This document shows, one piece after another, positions 25,231 to 35,779 of a stretch of DNA of 45,537 nucleotides. The stretch comes from an uncultured Lachnospiraceae bacterium (GTDB lineage: Bacteria; Bacillota; Clostridia; Lachnospirales; Lachnospiraceae). Position 1 is the stretch's first letter. Each line of letters starts with the position of its first letter. The translations under genes were made by a program, and so were the position numbers. The stretch spans positions 1 through 45,537 of the forward strand of contig CANRJF010000009.1 in assembly GCA_947630855.1 (NCBI GenBank), in the 5' to 3' direction. Under the pieces are notes generated by a model. That model made no database searches, was not told where the DNA came from, and worked only from the letters and a program-made list of their open reading frames with translations.

Positions 25231-28200
25231 TTAAAAGTCAAACAGGGATAACTGGTTGGATTCGGGAAGATCCCCTAAAATTCCTAAATCCCCCATAAGG
25301 TCAATTACTGTTTTGCTTACTTTTGTCCTCTGCCTGAAATCATCTTTTGATAAAAAGACCCCGTCTTTTGCCGCTTCCTCCACCGCTTCCGCTGCCCTTT
25401 CCCCCAGTCCTTCAATGGATGAGATGGCAGGCATTATTTTCCCGTCAATAATCTGGAAATGGGATGCCTTTGCCTTATAAATATCCATGGGCCAAAAATC
25501 AAACCCTCTGGCATACATTTCCTGGGTAATACGCATATCCCGGTATGTATCCTGCTCTTTTTTGCTTAACTGGTCTTTCCTTTTTTCGTAATCCTTCATA
25601 AAATGCATAAGACGCTCCTGCCCCTGGCACATAAGTTCATAGCTGAATCCGGTGGCCCTGATGCTGAAATAAGATGCATAGTATGCCAGCGGGTAAAAGA
25701 CCTTACAGTAGGCAATACGCCATGCCATCATAACATATGCCGCGGCATGGGCTTTGGGGAACATGTATTTTATTTTTTTACAGGACCAGATATACCAGTC
25801 CGGCACTCCGTGGGCAGTCATTTCCTCTTCCCACTCCGGTTTTAATCCTTTCCCTTTACGCACGGATTCCATAATGGTAAAGGACAGTTCGCTGTCAAGG
25901 CCCATTTGAATCAGGTAAATCATAATATCGTCACGGGTACAGATAGCCGTGGAGATTGTGGCTTTTCCCTCCTCGATTAATGTCTGGGCATTTCCCAGCC
26001 ACACATCCGTCCCGTGGGAAAGCCCGGAAATCCGCACTAAGTCGGAAAATTCCTTTGGTTTTGCATCAATAACCATCTGCATGGCAAAATCCGTTCCAAA
26101 TTCGGGAATGCCAAGGCAGCCTAATTTACACCCGTTAATATCCTCAGGCTTCACCCCCAAGGCGGAGGTATCTTTAAACAGTGACATTACTTCCTTGCTG
26201 TCCAGGGGGATTTCCTGGGGATCTAAACCGGTTAAGTCCTGGAGCATACGTATCATGGTAGGATCGTCGTGTCCCAGTATATCAAGTTTTAACAGGTTGT
26301 GGTCGATGGAGTGATAGTCAAAATGTGTTGTGATAATGCTGCTTTCCATATCGTTTGCCGGATGCTGTACCGGAGTAAACGAATCGATTTCCTCCCCCAC
26401 CGGAAGAACGATAATCCCTCCCGGATGCTGTCCCGTAGTACGGCGCACACCCACACATCCCTGGACAATCCTGTTGACCTCACAGTTTCTTTTGTGAACG
26501 CCCTTCTCTTCAAAATAGTTTTTAATATAGCCAAAAGCCGTTTTATCCGCCAATGTGCCAATGGTTCCAGCCCTGAATGTCTGCCCGTATCCAAAAATAA
26601 CTTCCGTGTAGGCATGGGCTTTACTCTGATATTCCCCGGAAAAGTTTAAGTCAATATCCGGCTCTTTGTTCCCTTTAAACCCAAGGAATGTCTCAAAGGG
26701 AATGTCAAATCCCTCTTTGCTCAAAGGTTTGCCGCATTTGGGGCATATTTTATCCGGCATATCGCAGCCGCTTCTGCCGCTGAAGGCTTTTACATCTTCT
26801 GAATCAAAATCGCTGTAATGGCATTCCCTGCAAAGATAGTGGGCAGGAAGAGGATTTACTTCGGTGATTCCTGACATAGTTGCCGCTAAGGAAGAACCTA
26901 CGGAGCCGCGGGAACCCACTAAATATCCGTCCTCATTGGATTTCCACACCAGTTTCTGGGCAATGATATACATAACGGCATATCCGTTGCTTATAATGGA
27001 ATTTAACTCCCTCTCCAACCGCTCCTCCACCACAGGCGGCAGAATGTCCCCGTACATTTCATGGGCCTTTCTGTGGCAGATATCCCGAAGGAGCTGGTCG
27101 GAATTCTCAATGACAGGCGGGCACTTGTCCGGCCTTACCGGGGAGATTTTTTCACACATATCTGCAATTTTATTAGGATTTGTAATAACAATTTCCTCCG
27201 CCTTTTCACTGCCTAAATATGCAAACTCCTCTAGCATTTCCTCTGTGGTGCGCAGATACAAAGGCGCCTGGTCGTCCGCATCCTTAAAACCTTTTCCCGC
27301 CATAATAATCCGTCGGTATATTTCATCTTCAGGATTTAAAAAATGGACATCACATGTGGCTACCACCGGCTTATGGAACTGCTCTCCCAACTTTACGATT
27401 TTCCTGTTGATTTCCTGTATATCCTCTAAACTTTCCACAGGCTCTTTTTCACTGGCAATCATAAATTTATTGTTTCCCAAAGGCTGGATTTCCAAATAAT
27501 CGTAAAAATCCACCAGCCTTGCAATTTCTTCACTGGGCCTTCCGTTTAAAACTGCCCGGTACAATTCCCCTGCCTCGCAGGCGGAGCCGATAAGAAGCCC
27601 CTCCCTGTGCTTTACAAATTCCGTTTTGGGAATCCTGGGCCGTTTGTTATAATACTTAAGATGGGACATGGAAATCAACCGGTAGAGATTAATTCTTCCA
27701 ATATCATTTGTGGCAAGGATAATGGCATGGTAGGTGGGCATTTTGCCAATAACATTGGCATCCGTAGTATTCTCTTCCTCCAGTTTTTTTAAATTTAAAA
27801 TGCCCCTGTCCCTTAGCATCTCTATAAATTTTACAAAAATCTCAGCGGTACACCCTGCATCGTCCACCGCCCTGTGATGGTTCTCTAAGGATACCCCCAA
27901 AGCCTTTGCCACGGTATCCAGCTTAAACCTGTTTAGCCCCGGCAGCAGCATTCTTGCAAGGGCCACCGTGTCCAAAACGGTAAAATCTTTCTCAATTCCC
28001 AGAAGTTTACAGTTATGCTTAATAAAGCTCATGTCAAAATCCGCATTGTGTGCCACCATAACCCCATCCCCGCAAAATTCCAGAAATGAGGGCAGCACAG
28101 TTTCAATGGTATCTGCATGAATAACCATATCATCATTAATTCCCGTAAGGTTTTCAATTTCAAAAGGAATGGGCACCTGGGGATTTACAAAAACGGAAAA

Positions 28201-29676
28201 CTTATCCGTGATGGCTCCGTCTATTACTTTTACAGCCCCAATCTCGATAATCTTATTTACATTAGGGCTGAAACCTGTTGTCTCCAAATCAAACACAATG
28301 TAAACATCCCGAAAATCCTGCCCCTTTCCGTTTTCTACCATGGGCTTTAAATCGTCAACCAGATAGGCTTCCACTCCGTAAATCACTTTAAAATCATCAT
28401 CCGGGGAAATGGCATGGTTAGCCTCGGGAAAAGCCTGCACATCTCCATGGTCTGTAATGGCAATGGCTTTATGCCCCCATTTTTTGGCACATTTTATAAT
28501 GTCCCCTACGTCCGACACACCATCCATATCACTCATTTTTGTGTGGCAGTGAAGCTCCACACGTTTTACGGGGCTGTTGTCCATACGGCTTACCCTGAAA
28601 TCTCCGGCTTTCTTAATTCCCACAATGGAACCTATGGTAAGTTCACTGTCAAACCTGTCAATAGTGGTCACACCTTTTATTTTTAAAAATACACCTTTTT
28701 TTATTCCCTGCAACAGTTCTTCCAACCTGTCATTTGGGGTAAAAATTTTTATTACAATGGAATCGGTAAAATCCGTAAGGGTTATAATCACAATGGTCTT
28801 TTCATTTCGGATTTCCCTTGTTTCCAGTTCAATCACCTGGCCGTGAATGGCAACCTCTCCCATCTCACCTAAAATCCTGTCAATGGAAATAGTTTCATCA
28901 TCAAAATCCCTTCCGTAAATCACATCCGGGTTATCCGATTTTCTCTGCTGGTAGAAACCGCCCCGTTTTTTTACGGTTTTGGGCGCATCTGCCTTTTTTG
29001 CCGATTTTTTACCGCCCGGCACATCTTTGGGAATTATAACCAGTTCTTTTTCAGAGGATTCTTCCTCCCCTGCCTCCTCTTTAATCTGGCTGTTTCCCAT
29101 TGCCAGATTCACCACATTTTTTATTTCCTGCTGAATCACAAAATCCGCATTTTTAATCTGGCTACTTTTCTTTGCCTTGTCATAGCTTAATTCTATTTTA
29201 AAATCCAGGCCGCAGCGCTCACACACGATTTTCTCCAGTATTTCTATTAATTCCCCGCAGCGCTCCCTGGCAATTAACGTATCTTCCAGGCAGAGCTGCA
29301 TCCTGTCATCTTCCGAAAATTCCGTTTTTGCACTGTGGTATATATTGTAAAGCAGCAGGCTGTAACATTTTATCTCTTCCTCAATGCTTTCATTGTAAAC
29401 ATCCAAAAGCCTTTTGGCATTATACTGGCCGGAAAGGTTATATTTCTCTATTATTTTAATTTCCATATTCTGATGGGGAAAAAGCTGCTTTTTAATTTGC
29501 TGCTCCAACAGAAAAATATTTTTTTTATGTATAAGACGTGTACCCAAAAGATAAATGCGAATCCATGTCCTTGCCGGATTCGCACTTACTTTTGTAATTT
29601 TCATATCTGACAATAATTTTTTCATTTCTCCGTTTACTGCTAATGTGGGAAATACTTCAAAAAAAAGTTTTGTCAT
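25231..29676 (-). CDS. polC: DNA polymerase III alpha subunit, gram-positive PolC
   Basis: 1481-residue replicative polymerase. An N-terminal domain and an OB domain come first. The PHP domain begins near 372 (VELHCHTKMSDMDG, ITDHGDVQAFPEA). It is split by an inserted 3'-5' exonuclease starting near 458 (YIVFDLETTGFSPNVNKIIE, AHNADFDMSFI, and HHRAVDDAGCTAEIF). The polymerase core follows, with GSRGSVGSSLAATM and GNKEPDIDLNFSGEYQ (the catalytic DID-type Asp pair), then the zinc-like C-x2-C motif CRECHYS...CPKCGKPL. It overlaps ispG by 4 bp (ATGA). End of the bactofilin-pyrH...ispG unit. Confidence 0.98.
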   Translation of the reverse strand: MTKLFFEVFPTLAVNGEMKKLLSDMKITKVSANPARTWIRIYLLGTRLIHKKNIFLLEQQIKKQLFPHQNMEIKIIEKYNLSGQYNAKRLLDVYNESIEEEIKCYSLLLYNIYHSAKTEFSEDDRMQLCLEDTLIARERCGELIEILEKIVCERCGLDFKIELSYDKAKKSSQIKNADFVIQQEIKNVVNLAMGNSQIKEEAGEEESSEKELVIIPKDVPGGKKSAKKADAPKTVKKRGGFYQQRKSDNPDVIYGRDFDDETISIDRILGEMGEVAIHGQVIELETREIRNEKTIVIITLTDFTDSIVIKIFTPNDRLEELLQGIKKGVFLKIKGVTTIDRFDSELTIGSIVGIKKAGDFRVSRMDNSPVKRVELHCHTKMSDMDGVSDVGDIIKCAKKWGHKAIAITDHGDVQAFPEANHAISPDDDFKVIYGVEAYLVDDLKPMVENGKGQDFRDVYIVFDLETTGFSPNVNKIIEIGAVKVIDGAITDKFSVFVNPQVPIPFEIENLTGINDDMVIHADTIETVLPSFLEFCGDGVMVAHNADFDMSFIKHNCKLLGIEKDFTVLDTVALARMLLPGLNRFKLDTVAKALGVSLENHHRAVDDAGCTAEIFVKFIEMLRDRGILNLKKLEEENTTDANVIGKMPTYHAIILATNDIGRINLYRLISMSHLKYYNKRPRIPKTEFVKHREGLLIGSACEAGELYRAVLNGRPSEEIARLVDFYDYLEIQPLGNNKFMIASEKEPVESLEDIQEINRKIVKLGEQFHKPVVATCDVHFLNPEDEIYRRIIMAGKGFKDADDQAPLYLRTTEEMLEEFAYLGSEKAEEIVITNPNKIADMCEKISPVRPDKCPPVIENSDQLLRDICHRKAHEMYGDILPPVVEERLERELNSIISNGYAVMYIIAQKLVWKSNEDGYLVGSRGSVGSSLAATMSGITEVNPLPAHYLCRECHYSDFDSEDVKAFSGRSGCDMPDKICPKCGKPLSKEGFDIPFETFLGFKGNKEPDIDLNFSGEYQSKAHAYTEVIFGYGQTFRAGTIGTLADKTAFGYIKNYFEEKGVHKRNCEVNRIVQGCVGVRRTTGQHPGGIIVLPVGEEIDSFTPVQHPANDMESSIITTHFDYHSIDHNLLKLDILGHDDPTMIRMLQDLTGLDPQEIPLDSKEVMSLFKDTSALGVKPEDINGCKLGCLGIPEFGTDFAMQMVIDAKPKEFSDLVRISGLSHGTDVWLGNAQTLIEEGKATISTAICTRDDIMIYLIQMGLDSELSFTIMESVRKGKGLKPEWEEEMTAHGVPDWYIWSCKKIKYMFPKAHAAAYVMMAWRIAYCKVFYPLAYYASYFSIRATGFSYELMCQGQERLMHFMKDYEKRKDQLSKKEQDTYRDMRITQEMYARGFDFWPMDIYKAKASHFQIIDGKIMPAISSIEGLGERAAEAVEEAAKDGVFLSKDDFRQRTKVSKTVIDLMGDLGILGDLPESNQLSLFDF

Positions 29677-30734
29677 TCGTTTTCACTCCAATGTAATAAT
29701 TCTTCCCTGAGGGCAGGAAGCAATTGTTCCTCGGGGACTTTTTTGTAAACTTCACCCCGTTTGATAATAAGGCCTTCCCCTATGCCTCCCGCAATTCCGA
29801 TATCCGCTTCTTTTGCCTCTCCCGGCCCGTTTACCACGCATCCCATTACTGCCACTTTAATGTCAAGGGGAATATCCGCCACCATGTTTTCCACCTGGTT
29901 TGCCAACTCTATCAAATTGATTTTTGTCCTGCCGCAGGTCGGACAGGAAACCACTTCTATACCGCCTTTTCTTAAGCCTAATGTCTTTAAAATTAATTTT
30001 GCGGATTTAATTTCTTCTAAGGGGTCTCCTGTAAGGGACACACGAATGGTATCGCCGATGCCCTGGTGAAGAATCAGGCCCAAACCGATGGAAGATTTAA
30101 TATTGCCGCTTATAATCGTACCTGCCTCCGTAATTCCCACATGCAAAGGATAAGGGGTTTTTTTGGCTATCAGCTCATGGGCGCGGACACACATTAAAAC
30201 ATCCGAGGATTTAATGCTGATTACAAGATTGTCATAATCCATATCCTCAATCATTTTTACTTTATCCAGCGCAGACTCCACAAGCCCTTCCGCCGTAACG
30301 CCATGATATTTTTCTACCAGTTCCTTCTCCAAAGAACCGCTGTTTACCCCTACCCGTATAGGAATATTTTTTGATTTTGCCTCTTTTACCACTGCTTCTA
30401 AACGGTCTTTAGCCCCGATATTTCCGGGATTAATCCTGATTTTATCCGCACCGTACTCCATGGCTGCAATGGCAAGACGGTAATCAAAATGGATATCCGC
30501 CACCAGGGGAATATCTATCTGTTTTTTTATTTCAGCTAAGGCCCTGGCTGCCTCCATGGTGGGAACGGCACACCGGATAATGTCGCATCCGGCATTTTGC
30601 AATGCCTTAATCTGTGATACGGTGGCGGCTGTATCTTCTGTTTTTGTATTTGTCATGGACTGAATCAGAATAGGATTGCCGCCTCCGATTACCTTATTTC
30701 CGATTCTTATTTCCTTTGTGTCTTTTCTGCCCAT
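29673..30734 (-). CDS. ispG: 4-hydroxy-3-methylbut-2-enyl diphosphate synthase
   Basis: MEP-pathway iron-sulfur enzyme, 353 residues. Signature QSMTNTKTEDTAATVSQI at the start; the cluster cysteines are in SCPTCGRTKINL and VMGCVVNGPGEAKEADIG near the end. It lies in one unit with dxr and uppS, so isoprenoid precursor supply and use are grouped. Confidence 0.97.
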   Translation of the reverse strand: MGRKDTKEIRIGNKVIGGGNPILIQSMTNTKTEDTAATVSQIKALQNAGCDIIRCAVPTMEAARALAEIKKQIDIPLVADIHFDYRLAIAAMEYGADKIRINPGNIGAKDRLEAVVKEAKSKNIPIRVGVNSGSLEKELVEKYHGVTAEGLVESALDKVKMIEDMDYDNLVISIKSSDVLMCVRAHELIAKKTPYPLHVGITEAGTIISGNIKSSIGLGLILHQGIGDTIRVSLTGDPLEEIKSAKLILKTLGLRKGGIEVVSCPTCGRTKINLIELANQVENMVADIPLDIKVAVMGCVVNGPGEAKEADIGIAGGIGEGLIIKRGEVYKKVPEEQLLPALREELLHWSENE

Positions 30735-30749
30735 AAGATTCCTCTCTTT

Positions 30750-31784
30750 TTACATAATGATATTTCGTATGTCATTAAACATTACAAATACCATAAGCCC
30801 CATTAAAAGCACAATTCCAACAAAATGCACCATGCCTTCTTTCTCCGGGTCTACTTTCTTACCCCGCACAGCCTCTATAATGAGAAATACCAGTCTTCCT
30901 CCGTCTAATGCAGGCAGGGGAAGAAGATTCATAACACCTAAATTTGCGCTGAGCAGGATGGCGAAATTCAGCATGTTCAAAAATACATAAAAGTATCCGT
31001 CTTCCACACTCTGGTCATAAGTATCCCCAATGGTCATTACAATTCCCACCGGGCCGGACATCTGGTTTACGCCCACCTGGCCTGTGATAAGCATGCGAAG
31101 GCTCTGCAATGTAGTCCATATCCAGTATTTAATCTCGTAAAACCCATGCTGCACTGTTTCGATTACATTGCCCCGTTCCCTGGCGTAGGTTCCATTTAAT
31201 CCCATTAAATACCTGCCGGATTCCTCATCATACTTGGGAGTTAAAACCGTAGAAAATTTTTCTCCGTCCCTCTCGTAGGTAATTTTCAACTGCTCTCCTT
31301 CATGGAACATGGTATACATGCTGACTTCCCGGTAAAAATGGATGGATTTGTGGTTGATTTTTTTTATGGTATCCCCTGCCCTAAGGCCTGCTTCCTCCGC
31401 GGGAAATCCTTCCATAACCCCCACAACCTCCGGTCTGTCATACCCGGCACATGCCAGTAAAATTACTGCAAAAACAAATGCCATAATAAAATTAAAGACA
31501 GGCCCCGCCGCAACCACGCTGATTCTCTGCCATACGGTCTTTTGCCCAAAAGCCCTTGCATCATCGCTTTCCGCATCTTCTCCCTCCATCATACATGCTC
31601 CCCCAAAAGGCAGCAGCTTAATGGAATATTTTGTCTCTCCTTTGGTAAATCCCACTAAAGTGGGCCCCATTCCAAGGCAAAATTCATTCACACGGATGCC
31701 TGCACGCTTTGCCAGCAGAAAATGTCCCAATTCATGGAATAAAATAATAATACTGAATAATATAATTGCAATTATAAACTTCAT
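30750..31784 (-). CDS. rseP: Site-2 protease RseP
   Basis: 344-residue membrane zinc metalloprotease for regulated intramembrane proteolysis. TM1 carries the active site HELGHF (about 16-21), a PDZ domain spans about 115-200 (VMEGFPAEEAGLRAGDTIKKIN), and the last TMs contain NLLPLPALDGGR (the LDG motif near 303). Expected targets include anti-sigma factors and signal-peptide remnants. The start is directly after dxr's end. Confidence 0.95.
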   Translation of the reverse strand: MKFIIAIILFSIIILFHELGHFLLAKRAGIRVNEFCLGMGPTLVGFTKGETKYSIKLLPFGGACMMEGEDAESDDARAFGQKTVWQRISVVAAGPVFNFIMAFVFAVILLACAGYDRPEVVGVMEGFPAEEAGLRAGDTIKKINHKSIHFYREVSMYTMFHEGEQLKITYERDGEKFSTVLTPKYDEESGRYLMGLNGTYARERGNVIETVQHGFYEIKYWIWTTLQSLRMLITGQVGVNQMSGPVGIVMTIGDTYDQSVEDGYFYVFLNMLNFAILLSANLGVMNLLPLPALDGGRLVFLIIEAVRGKKVDPEKEGMVHFVGIVLLMGLMVFVMFNDIRNIIM

Positions 31785-31785
31785 T

Positions 31786-32937
31786 TTACCACCTGCTTTC
31801 TATTAATTCATATGCAAAGGCTTCCGTTTCAAGAATCTGCTCTACACTGGGATTTTGTACAAATTCTATTTTTTTCATACACTCCTCAATAATCTCCGTA
31901 ATCATGGGATAAGAAATTTTACGCTCTAAAAACATGGCAACAGCCTTTTCATTTGCCGCATTAAATACGGTAGGAATATTCCCTCCCCGCTTCATGGCAT
32001 CATAAGCCAAAGCAAGCCCTGGAAATGCATGGGTATCCGGCTTCTCAAAAGTAAGGCTTCCCAACTGAAAAAGGTCTAATTTTTCACCGCTTAAATTTCT
32101 TCTTTCGGGATAATATAATGCAAACTGAATGGGCAGGCGCATATCCGGCGTTCCCAACTGGGCAATCACCGCCCCGTCCTCATATTCCACTGCGGAATGT
32201 ATCACGCTCTGGGGATGCACCACCACCTGGATTTGCTCTAAATCCACATCAAAAAGCCATTTTGCCTCCATCACTTCCAATCCCTTATTTACCAGGGTGG
32301 AGGAATCAATGGTGATTTTCTTTCCCATTTCCCAATTGGGATGCTTTAATGCATCTTCCACCCGGACATTTTGCAGTTCTTCCCGTTTTTTCCCCCGAAA
32401 AGGCCCGCCGGAAGCTGTAAGCAGTATTTTATGCACCCTGTTATTGCCTCTGCCCAAAAGACACTGGAAAATAGCGCTGTGTTCGCTGTCTACGGGAAGT
32501 ATAGGTACATGATATTCCTTTGCCAAAGGCATAATAATATGTCCTGCCGTCACAAGAGTCTCTTTGTTGGCAAGGGCAATTGTTTTTCCTTCACGGATTG
32601 CGGCTATGGTGGGACGGATTCCCACCATCCCCACAATGGCAGTCACTAGAATTTCCGCAGACTTTTCCGCTGCCACAGCCAAAAGTCCGTCCATTCCCCC
32701 AAAAACCGTCACATCCAAATCCCTGATATTCTCTTTTAATGCTTTTGCCTTTTCTTCATCCCAAACAGAGACAACTTTAGGGTGAAATTCCCGTATCTGC
32801 TGTTCTAAAAGACGGATATTGCTGCCTGCGGCAAGGGCAGTCACCTGGATATCTCCCTGTTCCCTTACAATTTCCAAGGTCTGGGTTCCTATGGAGCCCG
32901 TGGAGCCCAAAATTGCTATTTTCTTCATATTTTTCAC
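31786..32937 (-). CDS. dxr: 1-deoxy-D-xylulose 5-phosphate reductoisomerase
   Basis: Second step of the MEP pathway, 380-383 residues. NADPH-binding ILGSTGSIGTQTLEI near 9, the metal-binding region PVDSEHSAIFQCL near 150, and SGGPFRG near 188. The first start is GTG 32937, one base after the cdsA stop. ATG 32928, three codons in, is an alternative; neither has a strong ribosome-binding site, so coupling to cdsA is likely. Confidence 0.96.
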   Translation of the reverse strand: MKNMKKIAILGSTGSIGTQTLEIVREQGDIQVTALAAGSNIRLLEQQIREFHPKVVSVWDEEKAKALKENIRDLDVTVFGGMDGLLAVAAEKSAEILVTAIVGMVGIRPTIAAIREGKTIALANKETLVTAGHIIMPLAKEYHVPILPVDSEHSAIFQCLLGRGNNRVHKILLTASGGPFRGKKREELQNVRVEDALKHPNWEMGKKITIDSSTLVNKGLEVMEAKWLFDVDLEQIQVVVHPQSVIHSAVEYEDGAVIAQLGTPDMRLPIQFALYYPERRNLSGEKLDLFQLGSLTFEKPDTHAFPGLALAYDAMKRGGNIPTVFNAANEKAVAMFLERKISYPMITEIIEECMKKIEFVQNPSVEQILETEAFAYELIESRW

Positions 32938-33741
32938 TTATCCCATCAAATATACTGCTAAATAATAGATAATCGGCGCCGTAAAGATAACACTGTCAAA
33001 ACGGTCTAAAATACCTCCGTGGCCCGGAATTAATTTCCCGTAATCTTTAATTTCATAATTCCTCTTTATGGCGGAAGCCGTCAAATCCCCCACCATGGAA
33101 ATTAACCCTCCGATTCCGCTGATAACAGCCAAAATCAACACTTCGTTTGTTGTAATGTCCATGGGTTTTTTAAATATATTGGCATAAAGGCAGGTTAATA
33201 ACATGCTTCCTGCCACTCCCCCAACTGCTCCCTCTATGGATTTTTTTGGGCTTAATCTGGGGGACATTTTATGTTTTCCAAACAACACGCCAACGCAGTA
33301 AGCACATGTATCACATCCCCAGGAACACAAAAATACAAGCCATACAATGTAAGCTCCCCTGTTTAACATACGAATGCGATACACGTAAGAAAGCATTACC
33401 GCCACATAAAACACTCCGAAAAATACCGCTAAAATCTGCTCTGTCTTATACTTAGGGTAAGTGAACACATACACAAACATCAGCACAATCAGAAATCCCA
33501 TGACAAAAACCATGACATCCTCTGCCCTAAAAAAAAGCAGATTCCCGTAATATGCCAATGCGGCTGCATACCCTACAATCCCCGGAAAGCTTTTTTCCAC
33601 ATGAAAAATGCGGTATAATTCAAACATTCCGATAATAGATATAACGGCAACGGCAGTCCACAAAACATACCCTCCCGTAATAATAAATAACAGGGCAAGT
33701 ATTATCAACACGATTCCACTTAACAATCTCGTCTTAAACAT
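32938..33741 (-). CDS. cdsA: Phosphatidate cytidylyltransferase
   Basis: 267-residue membrane enzyme making CDP-diacylglycerol. Seven to eight hydrophobic segments and the signature near the end: GDLTASAIKRNYEIKDYG, then LIPGHGGILDRFDS. Its start overlaps uppS by 8 bp. Confidence 0.96.
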   Translation of the reverse strand: MFKTRLLSGIVLIILALLFIITGGYVLWTAVAVISIIGMFELYRIFHVEKSFPGIVGYAAALAYYGNLLFFRAEDVMVFVMGFLIVLMFVYVFTYPKYKTEQILAVFFGVFYVAVMLSYVYRIRMLNRGAYIVWLVFLCSWGCDTCAYCVGVLFGKHKMSPRLSPKKSIEGAVGGVAGSMLLTCLYANIFKKPMDITTNEVLILAVISGIGGLISMVGDLTASAIKRNYEIKDYGKLIPGHGGILDRFDSVIFTAPIIYYLAVYLMG

Positions 33742-34453
33742 GAATCTCCTCTTCTTTCAGCCCGCCATACCGCCTGTCCCTGGCACTGTACGCCTCCACA
33801 GCTTTTTTCAGCTCTTCCTCGTGGAAATCCGGCCATGGAGTATCTGTAAAATAAAATTCACTGTACGCAAGCTGCCACAAAAGATAATTGGAAAGCCTTT
33901 GCTCACCGCTGGTACGAATAAGCAAATCCGGGTCAGGAATACCCGCCGTGTCCAGATATGAGGCAAATTTCTCCTCATTGATTTCCTCCACACCCAGCTC
34001 TCCTGCCATACAGTCTTTTGTCATTTTCTTCATGGCACGAACCATCTCGTCCCTGCTTCCGTAATTGATGGCTATGGTAAGGCAAAGTCCGTCGTATGCG
34101 GCAGAACTTTCCTCTAAGGCTTTAATATTTTCCTGAAATTTACTGTCCAGGTGGGACAAATCGCCAATCACCCTCACACGCATATTATTCTTTTTGGCAA
34201 TTTTCTGGCAGTTTTTCAAATAGGACTCCAGCAGATTCATAATCGCCTCAACTTCTGCCCTGGGACGATTCCAGTTTTCCGTGGAAAATGCATAAAACGT
34301 CAAATAGCGGATTCCTAAATCATAAGCCGCCCTGCATACGCCTTCTACATTCTTAGCCCCCATAGTATGCCCATAATTCCTGGGCATACCCTTGCTTTTT
34401 GCCCAGCGGCCGTTTCCGTCTAATATAATGGCAACATGGTTTGGTATATTCAT
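33734..34453 (-). CDS. uppS: Undecaprenyl (isoprenyl) diphosphate synthase
   Basis: cis-prenyltransferase making the C55 lipid carrier for cell-wall synthesis. I take ATG 34453 (AATAGGAGG upstream) as the start, giving 239 residues. The frame continues upstream to 34483 but without homology. Signature ILDGNGRWAKSKGMPRNYGH at about 9-28, and DLLIRTSGEQRLSNYLLWQ near 188. Confidence 0.96.
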   Translation of the reverse strand: MNIPNHVAIILDGNGRWAKSKGMPRNYGHTMGAKNVEGVCRAAYDLGIRYLTFYAFSTENWNRPRAEVEAIMNLLESYLKNCQKIAKKNNMRVRVIGDLSHLDSKFQENIKALEESSAAYDGLCLTIAINYGSRDEMVRAMKKMTKDCMAGELGVEEINEEKFASYLDTAGIPDPDLLIRTSGEQRLSNYLLWQLAYSEFYFTDTPWPDFHEEELKKAVEAYSARDRRYGGLKEEEIHV

Positions 34454-34518
34454 CTTAGAACCTCCTATTACAAAAAGAGGCACACATATTGCAGTGTCCC
34501 CCTTTCTTACCGGATTTC

Positions 34519-35073
34519 CTATACAGTAAGGATTTCTTTCGTCTTAGCCTCTACTGCCTTATCCACCTGCGCAATATATTTATCTGTCATCTTTTGCGCA
34601 TTACTTTCCAATTCTTTTATCTCATCCTCGGAAACATCCTCTTTTGCCAGTTTCTTAAAAGAATCATTGGCATCCCGGCGGATGTTGCGGATAGCAACTT
34701 TTGCGCTCTCGCCTTTTTTCTTAATGTCTTTTGCCAGTTCCTTTCTCCGCTCCTCAGTGAGTTCCGGGAATGCCAGGCGGATTACCTTGCCGTCATTGGT
34801 AGGATTAATACCAAGGTCGGAGGTTAAAATTGCCCTTTCAATCTCTTTTACCATGGAAGCCTCCCATGGCTGAATCTGAATCATTCTCGGCTCCGGTACA
34901 TTGACATTGGCAACAGACTGAATCGGTGTCGGCGAACCGTAATAATCTACCCTAAGCTTATCCAAAACATGGGGATTTGCCCGTCCTGCACGGATGCTGA
35001 CAAATTCATCCTCCATATTTTTAACGGATTTCTGCATTTTTATTTCAAATGGCTCTAATCGTGTATCCATCAT
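34519..35073 (-). CDS. frr: Ribosome recycling factor
   Basis: 184 residues. Typical FKI/SIRAGRANPHVLDKLRVDYYG (about 25-45), NDGKVIRLAFPELTEERRKEL (near 113), and KKLAKEDVSEDE. It is the gene after pyrH, 7 bp apart, as in most Firmicutes. Confidence 0.98.
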   Translation of the reverse strand: MMDTRLEPFEIKMQKSVKNMEDEFVSIRAGRANPHVLDKLRVDYYGSPTPIQSVANVNVPEPRMIQIQPWEASMVKEIERAILTSDLGINPTNDGKVIRLAFPELTEERRKELAKDIKKKGESAKVAIRNIRRDANDSFKKLAKEDVSEDEIKELESNAQKMTDKYIAQVDKAVEAKTKEILTV

Positions 35074-35080
35074 ACCCCTC

Positions 35081-35776
35081 CTATACTGTAACCACTGTTC
35101 CGCTAAATTTACCGGAAATTGCTTTTACAATGCTGTCTTCTTCATTTAATGCAAACACATACATAGGCATCTTGTTCTCCATACACATAATGGATGCCGT
35201 TAAATCCATAGCCGCCAGTTTCTGTGCAATCACATCTTCAATGGAAATGCGCTCATAACGCTTTGCAGCCGGATTTATCTTGGGGTCACTGTCATATATG
35301 CCGTCTACCGCCTTTGCCAAAAGGATGGCATCCGCCTCAATTTCTACGGCACGAAGCACTGTTGCCGTATCCGTTGAAAAATAAGGATGGCCTGTTCCCC
35401 CTGCAAAAAACAAAACCCTGCCTTCTTCAAAATATTGGTTAGCCAGGTCTTTTGAAAACACCTGGGTCATAGTCCCGCACGCAAAGGAGGACAAGACCTG
35501 TGTTTTCATGCCCAAAAACCGGAATATCTCCGATACATAAATACAATTCATGACAGTAGCCAGCATACCAATCTGGTCTGCTTTGGTACGGTCAATTGTC
35601 TCACTGGTACGCCCCCGCCAGAAATTGCCGCCGCCTATTACAATGCCCACCTGTATCTGTTTGTCTGTCAACTGTTTGACCTGCTTTGCCACTTCAATTA
35701 CAGTAGGTTCATCGAAACCCATCTTTTTCTCTCCGGCTAAAGCCTCTCCGCTTAGTTTCAATAAAACCCGCTTCAT
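35081..35776 (-). CDS. pyrH: UMP kinase
   Basis: 231 residues; hexameric kinase making UDP. KLSGEALAG near 7, GVVIGGGNFWRGR variant (IVIGGGNFWRG), and the C-terminal DLTASIMCMENKMP. rpsB and tsf, which often precede pyrH, are missing; a bactofilin takes their place, 3 bp upstream. Confidence 0.97.
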   Translation of the reverse strand: MKRVLLKLSGEALAGEKKMGFDEPTVIEVAKQVKQLTDKQIQVGIVIGGGNFWRGRTSETIDRTKADQIGMLATVMNCIYVSEIFRFLGMKTQVLSSFACGTMTQVFSKDLANQYFEEGRVLFFAGGTGHPYFSTDTATVLRAVEIEADAILLAKAVDGIYDSDPKINPAAKRYERISIEDVIAQKLAAMDLTASIMCMENKMPMYVFALNEEDSIVKAISGKFSGTVVTV

Positions 35777-35779
35777 AAA